DNA of 17,654 nucleotides from Phycisphaerae bacterium (GCA_030448225.1 JAUJNJ010000087.1:5983-23636), one strand, 5' to 3'. Counted from the first letter of the stretch, positions 1 to 7,930 are shown. Notes: generated by a model from the letters alone, not told the origin. A program made the numbers and translations.

Positions 1-16
1 TAAGCGTACACATCAG

Positions 17-34
17 GTGCCCGCGGACGGGCAC
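17..34. terminator. Short GC-rich hairpin upstream of the first gene
   Basis: A perfect 7-bp inverted repeat (gtgcccg / cgggcac) encloses the 4-base loop cgga. The window opens with taa, which could be the stop codon of a gene lying to the left, so the hairpin may end that transcript. No T-tract follows. It could equally be a structure in the leader of the small gene at 65. The stem is seen directly; the role is inference. Confidence 0.3.
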
Positions 35-64
35 GCGCAGCAGAAACAAACGGCAGGTGGCGTC

Positions 65-265
65 ATGATCTACACGAAGATCGTCCACGGGTGGGTGGCG
101 CAACAGTACGACAGCGAGACCGGCGACTGCGTCCGGCAGGAGTTCATCGCCGAGGAGGGGACGGCCGAACGCGAGGACGAGAACGGCCAGCCCATCGACC
201 CCGACCAGCAGGAGGAACTCGCCAACACCGAGAAGGAAATGACCTTCGACATGGTCCAACCCTGA
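65..265 (+). CDS. Hypothetical small acidic protein (66 aa)
   Basis: This is a 66-residue soluble-looking protein that I do not recognise. It starts MIYTKIVHGWVAQQYD, has one cysteine, and becomes very acidic in its second half (EEGTAEREDENGQ and NTEKE). There is no signal peptide, membrane segment or known motif. The ATG at 65 is preferred over an in-frame start at 17 because a Shine-Dalgarno-like aggtgg lies at 55-60, and because the extra 16 residues (ADGHAQQKQTAGG) look like translated leader and hairpin. Codon use has the G/C-rich third positions of the neighbouring genes, which supports coding. It stands alone, followed by a 248-base gap before the RND gene. The gene call is fairly safe and the function is unknown. 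Confidence 0.6.
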   Translation: MIYTKIVHGWVAQQYDSETGDCVRQEFIAEEGTAEREDENGQPIDPDQQEELANTEKEMTFDMVQP

Positions 266-334
266 CCACGCGCGCCCGCCCGTGTCAACGAAGGCGAGTG
301 AACGGTGTCATGGAAGGGGGGAGCGGACCGCGAC

Positions 335-397
335 CCTCCCCGCTGGATCCTCCCGGATCGACCCTCCCGATGGATCCTCCCTGCTGAAGCGGGGAGG
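335..397. repeat. Inverted repeat enclosing direct repeats, possible terminator of the small gene
   Basis: A perfect 10-bp inverted repeat (cctccccgct at 335-344, agcggggagg at 388-397) encloses 43 bases. Within and overlapping the left arm, the 11-mer tggatcctccc occurs at 344-354 and again at 371-381, with a related gatcgaccctccc between them. It lies 70 bases after the small gene and 117 bases before the RND gene. It may end the small transcript, or be a structured leader or small RNA. No T-tract follows. The structure is seen; any function is inference. Confidence 0.4.
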
Positions 398-475
398 CCG
401 CGCCGTTGACTCGGTCGGGGCAGGCGCGGCGCCCATTGGTCTCGAACTCTTGACCTCGACGCGAAGTCCCGCCCG

Positions 476-504
476 CTGACTGCCGGCGCGCGCCGCCCTA
501 CGAT
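476..504 (+). promoter_or_regulatory. Candidate sigma-70-like promoter of the RND gene, leaderless type
   Basis: CTGACT (476-481) and TACGAT (499-504) are separated by exactly 17 bases; each matches the sigma-70 consensus at four of six positions. Only 9 bases separate the -10 box from the ATG at 514, and no Shine-Dalgarno sequence is present. The transcript would therefore start at or within a few bases of the start codon. This is a pattern match only. Confidence 0.35.
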
Positions 505-513
505 CCCTCGCCC

Positions 514-3462
514 ATGCAAAGGCTCGCCGACATCTGCATCCGCCGGCCCGTCTTCGCCTCGATGATCATCCTGGCGCTGGTGGTGGTGGGGGCGGCCGCT
601 TATTTCCGGCTCGGGGTGGACCGATTGCCGTCGGTGGACCTGCCGTCGGTCACGGTGCGAACGAGCCTCGCCGGCGCGAGCCCGGAGGAGACCGAGACGC
701 TCATCTCGGAGGTGATCGAGGAGGCGGTCAACACCGTCGAGGGGATCCAGGAGCTGCGCTCGATCTCCGGGCAGGGCAGCTCGTTCGTCATCGCGACGTT
801 CGACCTCAGCCGCGACATCGACGTGGCCGCCCAGGACGTGCGCGACCGCGTGTCGTCGATCCTGGGGCGGCTCCCCGAGGACACCGACCCGCCGGTGATC
901 GGCAAGTTCGACAACGACTCGGCCCCGGTCATCACGCTGGCGCTTTCGGGCGAGCGGAGCATCCGCGAGCTCACCGAGATCGCCGACAAGACGATCAAGC
1001 GCCAGCTCGAGCGGTCGACCGGCGTGGGCGAGGTGGCGATCGTCGGCGACCTCGAGCGGGCGATCAACATCTGGGTCGACGCCGACCGGCTCGCGGCCTA
1101 CCAGATCCCCGTGACCGACGTCCGCGACGCCGTCGCCCGCCAGAACGCCGACGTGCCGGGCGGGAACGTCAGCGGCCCGGTGCGCGAGCAGACGCTCCGC
1201 ACGCGCGGCCGCATCCGCGACCCGTGGCAGTTCGACGAGATCGTGATCGCCGAGATCAACGGCGCGCCGGTCCGCGTGAAGGACGTCGGCCGCGCCGAGG
1301 ACGGCACGAAGGAGCGGCGGTCGATCGCCCGCCTCAACGGCGTGCCGACCGTGTCGATGGAGGTCCGCCGCCAGAGCGGCGCCAACACCGTCGCCACGAT
1401 CGAGGGGATCAAGGCCAAGCTCCCCGCGATCGCCGCGCAGCTCCCGGCCGACGTCAAGCTCGAGGTGATCCGCGACCAGAGCAAGTACATCTACGCCGCC
1501 CTGCACGAGATCAACCTCCACCTCGTGCTGGGCAGCCTCCTGGCGTGCCTCGTCGTGCTGGCGTTCATGCGGAGCTGGCGCAGCACGATCATCGCGGCCG
1601 TGGCGATCCCGACGTCGGTCATCGCCACGTTCGGCATGATGTGGGCGCTGGACTTCACGCTCAACAGCGTCACGATGCTCGCGCTCGTGCTGATGGTCGG
1701 CATCGTGATCGACGACGCGATCGTCGTGCTGGAGAACATCTTCCGCTTTGTCGAGGAGAAGCAGATGAGCGCGTTCGAGGCCGCCCGCGCGGGCACCGCC
1801 GAGATCGCGCTGGCCGTGCTCGCGACCACGCTGAGCCTCGCCGTGATCTTCGTGCCGGTCTCGTTCATGTCGAGCATCTCCGGCCGCTTCCTCTACCAGT
1901 TCGGCATCACGGCGGCCGTCGCGGTCATGGTGAGCCTGCTCGTCTCGTTCACGCTCACGCCGATGATGAGCGCCCGCCTGCTCAAGGGCGACGCTCACGC
2001 GAAGGGGCACGGGGCCGGCGGGTCGTCGCGCGGCGGGTTCTACTCGTACGTCGACCGCGCTTACACCTGGATGCTCCACCTCGTCATGCGGTGGCGCATC
2101 CCCGTGGCGATCCTGGCGGTGCTCGTGATCGCGTCGGCGCTCCCGCTCTACCAGCGCGTCCCGCAGGAGTACCTGCCGGGCGACACCGACGAGGCGGAGT
2201 TCGACGTCCGGCTGACGGCCCCCGAGGGGACCAGCATCGCCGCGATGGACGAGGCGATGAAGGCGATCGAGGCGGAGGTGCGCGACGTCCGCGGCGTGCG
2301 GACCGTGCTGTCGAGCGTCGGCGGCGGGTTCCTCGGGTCGGTCAACTCCGGGCAGATGTACGTCGCCATCGCGCCCCACGAGGAGCGCACGTTCTCGATC
2401 AGCCGCCTCGCCAAGAGCCTGCTCAAGGGCGACCCCGGCGCGGCGTTCCGCGGCAACTACTCGCAGCGCGACGTGATGACCGAGATCCGCACGCGGCTGC
2501 GCACGTACCGCGAGGTCCGCGCGTCGGTCCGCGGGTTCCCGGCGTTCAACATCGGCGGCGGCAACTTCGAGATCGACTTCGTCCTCCGCGGCCCGGACCT
2601 CCGGACCCTCTCGAAGTACGCCGAGGCGCTGCGCGACAAGACGCTCAACGGCGAGATCCCCGGCATCGTCGACGCCGACACGACGCTGAAGCTCAACAAG
2701 CCGGAACTGCAGATCCTCATCGACCGCGAGCGGGCGGGCGACCTCGGCGTCGACTCGAGCGACATCGGCGCCGCGCTGCGCCTCATGGTCGGCGGCGACG
2801 AGGAGGTCAGCCGCTTCCGCGACGAGGACCTGAACGAGGAGTACGACGTGCAGATGCGCCTGGTCGAGGCGTTCCGCAACTCCGCCGACCCGATCCCGCG
2901 CCTCTACCTGCCCCGCAAGGACGGCGGGCTCGCCGAAGTCGGCAGCCTCGCCTCACTTGAGGTGAGCGACAGCGCCTCGCGCATCGACCGCATCGACCGC
3001 CAGCGCGCGGTGAACGTCCGCGCCGGCGTCGGCCCGGGCTACGCGCTGGCCGACCGCCTGGCGGCCCTGAGCGCCGCGGCCGAGGGGCTGAACCTCCCGG
3101 CCGGCTACACGACCGCCATCTCCGGCCGCGGCCGCGAGCTCGAGCGGACGTTCAACGAGTTCATCTGGGCGTTCCTGCTGTCGGTCGTGTTCATGTACAT
3201 GATCCTCGCGTCGCAGTACGAGAGCCTCGTCCACCCGCTGACGATCCTGCTGTCGCTGCCGCTGTCGATCCCGTTCGCGCGGCTGAGCCTCTGGCTGACC
3301 GGCGGCACGCTCAACCTCTACAGCGCGCTGGGCATCCTCGTGCTGTTCGGCGTCGTGAAGAAAAACTCGATCCTGCAGATCGACCACATGAACGGCCTGC
3401 GGAACAAGGGGATGGCGCGTTACGAGGCGATCATCCAGGGCAACCGCGACCGCCTGCGCTGA
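514..3462 (+). CDS. RND-family efflux transporter permease (HAE1/AcrB-like), C-terminus out of frame
   Basis: This is an inner-membrane, proton-driven efflux pump subunit of the RND superfamily, which normally works as a trimer with a periplasmic adaptor and an outer-membrane channel. The 982-residue frame shows TM1 near residues 13-35 (PVFASMIILALVVVGAAAYF), a periplasmic porter domain, a TM bundle near 330-480, a second porter domain and further TM helices after about 870. The proton-relay aspartates are Asp400-Asp401 in GIVIDDAIVVLENI, and KKNSILQIDHMN matches the lysine-bearing TM of AcrB (Lys940). HAE1 permeases usually have about 1,030-1,060 residues. This frame stops early after RDRLR, where the family reads on into PILMTTLA; that continuation is present in other frames from 3465. 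No adaptor or channel gene lies in the window. The family is certain; the substrate cannot be told. Confidence 0.93.
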   Translation: MQRLADICIRRPVFASMIILALVVVGAAAYFRLGVDRLPSVDLPSVTVRTSLAGASPEETETLISEVIEEAVNTVEGIQELRSISGQGSSFVIATFDLSRDIDVAAQDVRDRVSSILGRLPEDTDPPVIGKFDNDSAPVITLALSGERSIRELTEIADKTIKRQLERSTGVGEVAIVGDLERAINIWVDADRLAAYQIPVTDVRDAVARQNADVPGGNVSGPVREQTLRTRGRIRDPWQFDEIVIAEINGAPVRVKDVGRAEDGTKERRSIARLNGVPTVSMEVRRQSGANTVATIEGIKAKLPAIAAQLPADVKLEVIRDQSKYIYAALHEINLHLVLGSLLACLVVLAFMRSWRSTIIAAVAIPTSVIATFGMMWALDFTLNSVTMLALVLMVGIVIDDAIVVLENIFRFVEEKQMSAFEAARAGTAEIALAVLATTLSLAVIFVPVSFMSSISGRFLYQFGITAAVAVMVSLLVSFTLTPMMSARLLKGDAHAKGHGAGGSSRGGFYSYVDRAYTWMLHLVMRWRIPVAILAVLVIASALPLYQRVPQEYLPGDTDEAEFDVRLTAPEGTSIAAMDEAMKAIEAEVRDVRGVRTVLSSVGGGFLGSVNSGQMYVAIAPHEERTFSISRLAKSLLKGDPGAAFRGNYSQRDVMTEIRTRLRTYREVRASVRGFPAFNIGGGNFEIDFVLRGPDLRTLSKYAEALRDKTLNGEIPGIVDADTTLKLNKPELQILIDRERAGDLGVDSSDIGAALRLMVGGDEEVSRFRDEDLNEEYDVQMRLVEAFRNSADPIPRLYLPRKDGGLAEVGSLASLEVSDSASRIDRIDRQRAVNVRAGVGPGYALADRLAALSAAAEGLNLPAGYTTAISGRGRELERTFNEFIWAFLLSVVFMYMILASQYESLVHPLTILLSLPLSIPFARLSLWLTGGTLNLYSALGILVLFGVVKKNSILQIDHMNGLRNKGMARYEAIIQGNRDRLR

Positions 3463-3787
3463 TCCTGATGACGACGCTCGCGGCTCGTGGCCGGCATGCT
3501 GCCGCTGGCCTGGGCAGCGGCCCCGGCGCCGAGGAACGCCGGGCCGTCGCGATCGTGGTGATCGGCGGGCAGACGCTGTCGCTGCTGCTCACGCTGCTGG
3601 TGACGCCCGTCGCCTACTCGCTGCTGGACGACCTCGGCGCGGCTCGCCCGTCGCCGCAAGCCCGCGCGCCCGCCGCGCGCGGCGACGGCGGCGGCGGCGG
3701 CGGCGGCCCGCCCGCGCCCGGGCTGGGCTGGCCCCCGGCGCGGCGTGCGCCCCGGCCGGCGTCGCCCGCTCGCCGCAGGACGCCTGA
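3463..3787 (+). pseudogene. Detached C-terminal part of the RND permease
   Basis: Directly after the stop at 3460-3462 the expected RND sequence continues. ILMTTLA is followed after one extra base by LVAGMLPLA, and after one missing base by LGSGPGAEERRAVAIVVIGG and a hydrophobic stretch LLLTLLVTPVAYSLLDDLG, which is the last TM helix of the family. Three indels within about 70 bases restore one open frame. Beyond DDLG the true frame is unclear because of a (cgg)7 run. One frame stops at 3785-3787, another stays open to 3902. This is one gene with 514-3462, and the break is probably sequence error. Confidence 0.8.
3686..3706 (+). repeat. (cgg)7 trinucleotide tract
   Basis: Seven perfect cgg copies lie in the presumed C-terminal tail of the RND permease, inside an arginine/alanine/glycine-rich stretch. 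Such runs are prone to length change and to miscounting, so the reading frame and stop of the permease cannot be trusted past this point. Confidence 0.7.
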
Positions 3788-4337
3788 CGGCCGTTCGCGC
3801 GTCATTGAACCTCACGTCGGGACGAGGCGCTCGCGCGCGCGGGAACTGGCGCGGCGTCGGCCGGGATGCCGCCGCTCCACGTGGTGGGTTGATGTGAGAT
3901 GAACCCGGCATGCCCGCTCGGCGAGGCTCGACCCGTTCACGCGACGAAACCGCAAGCGTCCGCCACGCCGCTCACGCGCGGCGGCCGCCAGAACGATGCC
4001 AGATGAACCGATTCGGTCCCCGCGCCCGGGCGGACATGATCGCCGCTCGTGGTTTATCCATGGAGGCGAACCGGCGTCGCACGTGGATTGAACGCGTGGT
4101 CGCCGATGCGACTTCTCCCAGCCCCGTGAAGATCCGCCCCGAGCGGCATGACCGTCCCGGACGGCTTCGTCCCGAAGACCAGGTGCTTCCACCCGATCTG
4201 CGTCATTGCGCGACCGGCGCTCGACGTGCTGAAACGTCGTGGAGACGTCGACCGCTTCGCTGTGAGAGAGCGGTGGGAACGGTCGGAGGCGACGTCCGGT
4301 TGCCGTCGTCGTCGTCGTCGTCGTCGTCGATGTGCAT
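3788..4337. other. Convergent intergenic region with no supported gene
   Basis: This lies between the ends of the plus-strand RND gene and the minus-strand DUF4056 gene. Open frames exist on both strands, but none has a recognisable domain, a convincing ribosome site or neighbour-like codon use. A 50-residue minus-strand frame (4054-4206, starting MTQIGWKHLVFG) is the least bad candidate and is not called. No strong terminator hairpin was seen. The region belongs to the indel-rich stretch, so a small gene could be hidden here. Confidence 0.4.
4304..4327. repeat. (cgt)8 trinucleotide tract encoding Asp8 on the minus strand
   Basis: Eight perfect cgt copies read as gac repeats on the minus strand. 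In the frame that carries the preceding DUF4056 residues (PDVDQPWPAEPLPPDD) this gives an octa-aspartate run right after AHDAMMHI. In the neighbouring frame a TGA at about 4337 stops before the tract. Whether it is translated therefore depends on the true frame. Confidence 0.7.
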
Positions 4338-5513
4338 CATCGCATCGTGAGCGGCGTCGGCGTCGGCCGAGGAAAGTCGGACGAAGGGCGGGGCGCGGCG
4401 GGCGAGGCGGTCGTCCGGCGGCAGCGGCTCGGCGGGCCACGGCTGGTCGACGTCGGGGGCGAATTGCCGCTGCATCTGCGCGGGCGACGCGCGGCGGCAC
4501 CGGCAGGTCGCGGTCGTGCCGGAAGCGCGCGGCCGGCCCGGCAGGAGGCGCATCCGCGGGGCCTCGGGGATGCGCGGCTCGATCTCGACCGTGTAGAAGC
4601 CCGTGAGGTCGTGCCCGCACACGTCGGCCAGGCTCGGCAGCGCGACGCCTCCGGCTCGTCCGGGTAGTGGTCGCCCGCCGCCGCCGACGCCCGGCACGAG
4701 CCACGGCGCGGCGACGCCGGTCGCGAGGCCGACGTCGAGGTGCCGCTTGAGCGGCTTGCCGTCGGCCACCAGATCCCCTCGACGGCCCGCACCGCCCGCG
4801 CAGCGCGGTGCTCTGCGGGTCGAGCGCGCCCGAAGCTCCGCGAGCTCGGCCGACAGCCTCGGTCACCGCCACGTCGAACGCGCGCGCGCTCCCGCATCGC
4901 GCGGTCGGCGACGCGCAGCCCGACGACGTGGGACATCACGTCGTCGTACGTGAACGCCGACGGCGACTCGTCGATGAACGCGACGTTGCGGTGGCCGAAC
5001 CAGGTGACGACCTCGTGCCACGTGAGGTTGAGGTAGGCGAGCTGTTGCCCCGCCCGCATCGCCAGCTCGTCGCCGACGCGTCCGCTCGGCCGGGTCGAGC
5101 GCGTGCCACGCGCGGGCAGGTAGTCGAGCGCGACGTGGAACAGCGCGCGGTTCGCCCCGTGGAGCGTGACGCTCGAGGCCCCGTCGCGGATCGCGCGCGC
5201 GGAGGTGGGTCGTGCAGTAGCGGGTCCAGTCGATCCCCATCCGCACGTGGGCCATGTCGAGGAACCCGCCGCGGGTCGTGTAGAGGATCCCGCGCTCGGA
5301 CTCGTCCGCCGCGAACAGGCGCGGCGCCCGCCCGTAGCGGTGGGGGCCGAGCCGTTCGGGGTCGGCCTCGTCATAGAGCGTCCACATGCCCGGGAACGGC
5401 AGCGCGCCGATGCGCGACCGCGGCATGTTCCCCGACTGGCGGCAGCCGGTCGCGACGAACAGGACCATCGCCGAGACGGCGAACAGCGTGATCGGGTGTT
5501 TGGCGTGGAGCAC
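4338..5513 (-). pseudogene. DUF4056 family lipoprotein, interrupted by many small indels
   Basis: The gene reads right to left from a GTG at 5513. Residues 1-20 form a lipoprotein-type signal (hydrophobic LFAVSAMVLFVATGC, lipobox-like ATGC), so the product is probably tethered to a membrane. Pieces that fit DUF4056 as I recall it are found in order in different frames: IGALPFPGMWTLYDEADPE, LGPHRYG, GGFLDMAHVRMGIDWTRY, LAYLNLTWHEVVTWFG, ESPSAFTYDDVMSHVVGLR, then HLDVGLATGVAAPWLVPGVG and LADVCGHDLTGFYTVEIEPR. The function of DUF4056 is not established. Frames change near 5200 (a gcgcgcg run), near 4880, between 4860 and 4770, and near 4690-4650. Total length (about 390 codons) fits one intact gene, so sequence error is more likely than decay. 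The end near 4338 is uncertain. Confidence 0.75.
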
Positions 5514-5975
5514 GGAGTTCGCACCCTAGCGGCAACCCGCGCGGCCGGGGACGGCTGTTTTTCCTCAAAGCGCCGCGGCGCCTCTCCGGCGTAACAAAGA
5601 CCGCTCCCCCAGACCGCGCCGACGGCAAACGCGGAATCGTCGGCCACAACTTTCGCCGCGCATCTTAAAGCTCCGACGTGGCCAGCCGACGCAGGCCGCG
5701 GGCGCCTCGCCGACGCGGCTGCGTCCGGACGCGAGCTTGAGGTGGGGCGCCGATGTGCATCCGCGTCGGTCGAGTGTGGCAGTCTCCCGCACCGTGGGAT
5801 GCCGAACACAAGTCGATCCCGAGCCGCCGCCGCGAACGTCCGCAACTATGGAAGTATGTGGGAGTGAGCGGAAAGCAAGTGGGAGTGAGCAAGACGAGTG
5901 CTTTTGGGGCGGCGCAGATGAGCGAGCGACGTCGCCGATTCTCCGCGGGCGACGGAGCACCGCGATGAAGTACAA
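5514..5975. other. Intergenic region upstream of the DUF4056 gene
   Basis: No gene is supported on either strand. It must hold the promoter of the minus-strand DUF4056 gene. The only structure seen is the pair of 12-base direct repeats at 5858-5890. A 71-residue plus-strand frame (5753-5968) spans those repeats but has no ribosome site or recognisable feature and is not called. Confidence 0.4.
5858..5890. repeat. Two 12-base direct repeats at 21-base spacing
   Basis: The sequence gtgggagtgagc occurs at 5858-5869 and again at 5879-5890. The 21-base period is two helical turns, so both copies face the same side of the DNA. That is typical of tandem sites for a dimeric regulator. They lie about 345 bases upstream of the DUF4056 start and 86 bases from the terminator of the CBS operon. 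The repeats are seen directly; a binding role is inference. Confidence 0.5.
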
Positions 5976-6005
5976 CGCGGCCCGACGGTTCACCGTCGGG
6001 CCGCG
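5976..6005 (-). terminator. Strong hairpin terminator of the CBS operon
   Basis: A perfect 13-bp GC-rich stem (cgcggcccgacgg / ccgtcgggccgcg) closes a 4-base loop. It lies 67 bases past the stop of the 89-aa gene on the minus strand. On that strand the stem is followed by ttgtacttcat, a weak T-rich tail. It is the natural end of the minus-strand CBS/small-protein transcript. Confidence 0.7.
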
Positions 6006-6072
6006 TCAGTGGTTTCGGGTGGACGAGGCGCGGCGGTTGCCCTCGCGCGCCGCGGTACACGAGTGGAGCGGC

Positions 6073-6342
6073 TCAGCTCATCGCGTCCTGGCGGCCGGAC
6101 TCGCGGTCCGACTGCATCTCGCCCTTCTTCCCAGCCTGGGGGCCGGCGGGGTTTTTCTCGTCGACGATGTGGCCGCGCGACCGGCCGCTCACGTCTGGCT
6201 CGCCGGCCTCGGGGGCGTGGCTCGGGTCGTGCTTGGGCGTGCTGGTTTTCTCGTTCGGCAGTTCGTGGTGGTCCTGTGTGAACGGGTGGAACAGTGTTTC
6301 TCGTCCGGGCTCGGTGACGGCCGGTCGCCGCGCGATTGCCAC
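6073..6342 (-). CDS. Small, very hydrophilic protein (89 aa), hydrophilin-like
   Basis: I do not recognise a named family. The product has no hydrophobic core. Its last two thirds (NEKTSTPKHDPSHAPEAGEP onward) are rich in Gly, Pro, Ser, Asp, Glu, Lys and His, with GHIVDEKNPAGPQAGKKGEM near the middle and SDRESGRQDAMS at the end. It is probably disordered in solution, like hydrophilins and other stress-related proteins. The GTG at 6342 is the longest start; the first 30 residues look different and the true start may be downstream. It lies 62 bases after the CBS gene on the same strand and ends before a strong hairpin, so the two are probably co-transcribed. Coding is supported by composition and context; the function is inference. 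Confidence 0.55.
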   Translation of the reverse strand: MAIARRPAVTEPGRETLFHPFTQDHHELPNEKTSTPKHDPSHAPEAGEPDVSGRSRGHIVDEKNPAGPQAGKKGEMQSDRESGRQDAMS

Positions 6343-6404
6343 CTGCTCGTCGATCCGCGCCGCGCGCAGGCTCGGGCGCCCCGCATCCGGTTACGCCGTG
6401 CCCC

Positions 6405-6854
6405 TCACGCCGGCCGCTGGTTCTGCTGCGCGGCGCCGTGCGAGGGCTGGGAGATCGCCTGGAGCGCGTCGCCGGAGAGGCGGTCGTCGCCGGCGACGGC
6501 GAGGTCGCCGAGCGAGACGATCCCCACGAGCTGCCGCTCGCGGTCGACCACCGGCAGGCGGCGGATCTGCTCGCGCTGCATGATGTCGGCCGCCTCGGTC
6601 ACGTCTTGGTCGGCGAACGCGACGCGCACGTCGGGGGTCATCGCCTCGCTCACCGGCGTGTTCACCGGGTCGCGCCCCTCGGCGAGCATGCGGATCGTCA
6701 GGTCGCGGTCGGTCACCATCCCGAGCAGCCGCCGGCCGTCGCAGACGGGCAGCGCGCCGACGTCCATCGACCGCATCCGCTGCGCCGCTTCCTTGATGCT
6801 CGTGTTCGGCGCGATCGTCTCGACTTCCCGCGTCAGGATCTCGGACAGTTGCAT
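6405..6854 (-). CDS. Two-CBS-domain protein
   Basis: This 149-residue cytoplasmic protein consists almost only of a CBS pair (Bateman module), a fold that binds adenosine nucleotides such as AMP, ATP or S-adenosylmethionine and often senses energy state. CBS1 covers about residues 7-60 (TSIKEAAQRMRSMDVGALPV, LLGMVTDRDLTIRML). CBS2 covers about 70-125 (VTEAADIMQREQIRRLPVVD, LVGIVSLGDLA). A short Gln/Ala-rich tail follows. No effector domain is fused. The ATG at 6854 has a strong ribosome site, gggaggt, 5-6 bases upstream, which rules out the much longer frame reading in from 7430. It probably heads an operon with the 89-aa protein and is divergent from the ferritin-like gene. Stand-alone CBS-pair proteins of this kind are common in stress clusters; the ligand is unknown. 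Confidence 0.93.
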   Translation of the reverse strand: MQLSEILTREVETIAPNTSIKEAAQRMRSMDVGALPVCDGRRLLGMVTDRDLTIRMLAEGRDPVNTPVSEAMTPDVRVAFADQDVTEAADIMQREQIRRLPVVDRERQLVGIVSLGDLAVAGDDRLSGDALQAISQPSHGAAQQNQRPA

Positions 6855-7401
6855 GGGCGACCTCCCTGCGTGAATCGGTCCGCTGCACGCGACGCAACGG
6901 CCATGCCGGACGCGACATGGCGACGCCGCAGCAGCTTTAAGATAGGTCTCGGCCCGCCGCCCGGGCAGCGCGGAAAACAATTCTTCGGCGCCGGCCGCCG
7001 GGCCGGTCGGCGGACGGACGGACCGGGACGATCTTTGACCGGACGGGGACGCCGGGAGCTGTGCGTCCGGGTCGCCGCCCGCGCGCCGCGTGATCGGCGC
7101 GAAGGGTGAGCGACCTGCGGCGGAAACTCGTGCGGCCAACGGGTTGTGGCAGATGTGTCGCGTCGCGCCTGCCGTTTCGTCGCCGGGCGCGGCGCGCGGT
7201 GCCGTCCCGCGTGGCGGCGGTGCGAGTCGCGCGTCCGCCGATCGACGGCGGGGGCGTCGGCTCCGTCTAAGGCTTATCCGCCCGCGTGGCGATCGCCGCG
7301 TGCAAGCGTGCCCGGCGGCACAGCGATTGCGAAATCGCGATCGCAGTGACTCGTGGCCGCACGAGATCCGACACCGTCCAACCGAAGTGAAGGAGAAGCG
7401 A
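6855..7401. other. Divergent intergenic region between the CBS and ferritin-like genes
   Basis: These 547 bases separate two divergent genes and should hold both promoters. No coding frame is convincing. Near the right end, gcgatt (7323-7328) and aatcgc (7333-7338) form a small dyad next to the palindrome gcgatcgc (7336-7343). No clear -35/-10 pair was found. The region is long for this compact neighbourhood, so regulation from a distance or an unannotated small RNA is possible. Confidence 0.4.
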
Positions 7402-7899
7402 ATGGAAATGGAAAGCTTGCGGGACCTCATGGTCCACGACCTGCGCGACCTCTACAGCGCCGAGAACCAACTGCTCAAGGCGATGCCGAAGATGGTGAAG
7501 AAGGCGTCGTCGCCGGACCTGAAGAAGTCGTTCGAGCGCCACATGCGCGAGACCGAGGGGCAGGTCGAACGGCTGAAGAAGATCTTCGAAAAGATGGGCA
7601 AGAAGCCGACCGGTAAGAAGTGTCTGGCCATGGAGGGGCTCATCAACGAGGCGAAGGAGACGATGGGCGAGGACATGGAGCCCGAGGTGCTCGACGCGGC
7701 CCTGATCGGCGTGTCGCAGAAGGTCGAGCACTACGAGATCGCCGGCTACGGCACGGCCCGCACCTACGCCCGCCTGCTCGGCGAGGACCAAGCGGCCAAG
7801 CTCCTCGAGCAGACGCTCCAGGAAGAGGAGAAGACCGACAAGCTGCTGACGCAGCTCGCCGAGTCGCAGATCAACCTCGAGGCCGCCCAGCCCGGCTGA
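7402..7899 (+). CDS. DUF892 / YciE-YciF family ferritin-like protein
   Basis: This 165-residue protein belongs to the ferritin-like superfamily branch DUF892, which includes E. coli YciF (about 166 residues). The fold is a four-helix bundle that can carry a di-iron site; family genes are often induced by osmotic, oxidative or general stress, but the exact reaction is not settled. Visible family features are the start LRDLMVHDLRDLYSAENQLL, a second helix HMRETEGQVERLKKIFE, the helix VSQKVEHYEIAGYGTARTYA and the closing ETLQEEEK-type helix (here QTLQEEEKTDKLLTQLAE). Candidate metal ligands are Glu21, Glu52, Glu109, Glu112 and Glu143. The ATG at 7402 has an excellent aaggag at 7390-7395. Its neighbours, the CBS protein, hydrophilin-like protein and membrane protein, suggest a stress response cluster. 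Confidence 0.95.
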   Translation: MEMESLRDLMVHDLRDLYSAENQLLKAMPKMVKKASSPDLKKSFERHMRETEGQVERLKKIFEKMGKKPTGKKCLAMEGLINEAKETMGEDMEPEVLDAALIGVSQKVEHYEIAGYGTARTYARLLGEDQAAKLLEQTLQEEEKTDKLLTQLAESQINLEAAQPG

Positions 7900-7930
7900 T
7901 CGGCCCGGCCATCGGGCGTCAACGTTACAC

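Noticed and set aside
70..2379. A 769-codon open frame on the minus strand opposite the RND gene
   Set aside because: It is Arg/Asp/His/Ala-rich with no domain, runs antisense to a certain gene, and is the usual shadow frame of GC-rich coding DNA.
1224..2960. A 578-codon plus-strand frame within the RND gene
   Set aside because: It is Arg/Pro/Gly-rich out-of-frame translation of the RND gene itself.
3460..3540. Programmed frameshifting in the RND gene
   Set aside because: Three compensating indels in 70 bases, with no slippery heptamer recognised, match sequence error seen throughout the adjoining region.
4054..4206. A 50-residue minus-strand protein starting MTQIGWKHLVFG
   Set aside because: It looks slightly protein-like but has no ribosome site or known family, and it lies in an error-prone stretch.
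4337..5845. A single 502-codon minus-strand gene across the DUF4056 region
   Set aside because: Only its middle part (about 5200-4880) carries DUF4056 sequence; the start and end are out-of-frame translation. The true gene starts at 5513.
5858..5890. A CRISPR array
   Set aside because: There are only two 12-base copies with a 9-base gap, and no cas genes.
5753..5968. A 71-residue plus-strand protein covering the direct repeats
   Set aside because: No ribosome site, no neighbour-like codon pattern and no recognisable feature; the repeats are better explained as DNA sites.
5662..6943. The motif atcttaaagct at 5662-5672 and inverted at 6933-6943 as a paired element
   Set aside because: An 11-base match between two places in 17 kb is expected many times by chance.
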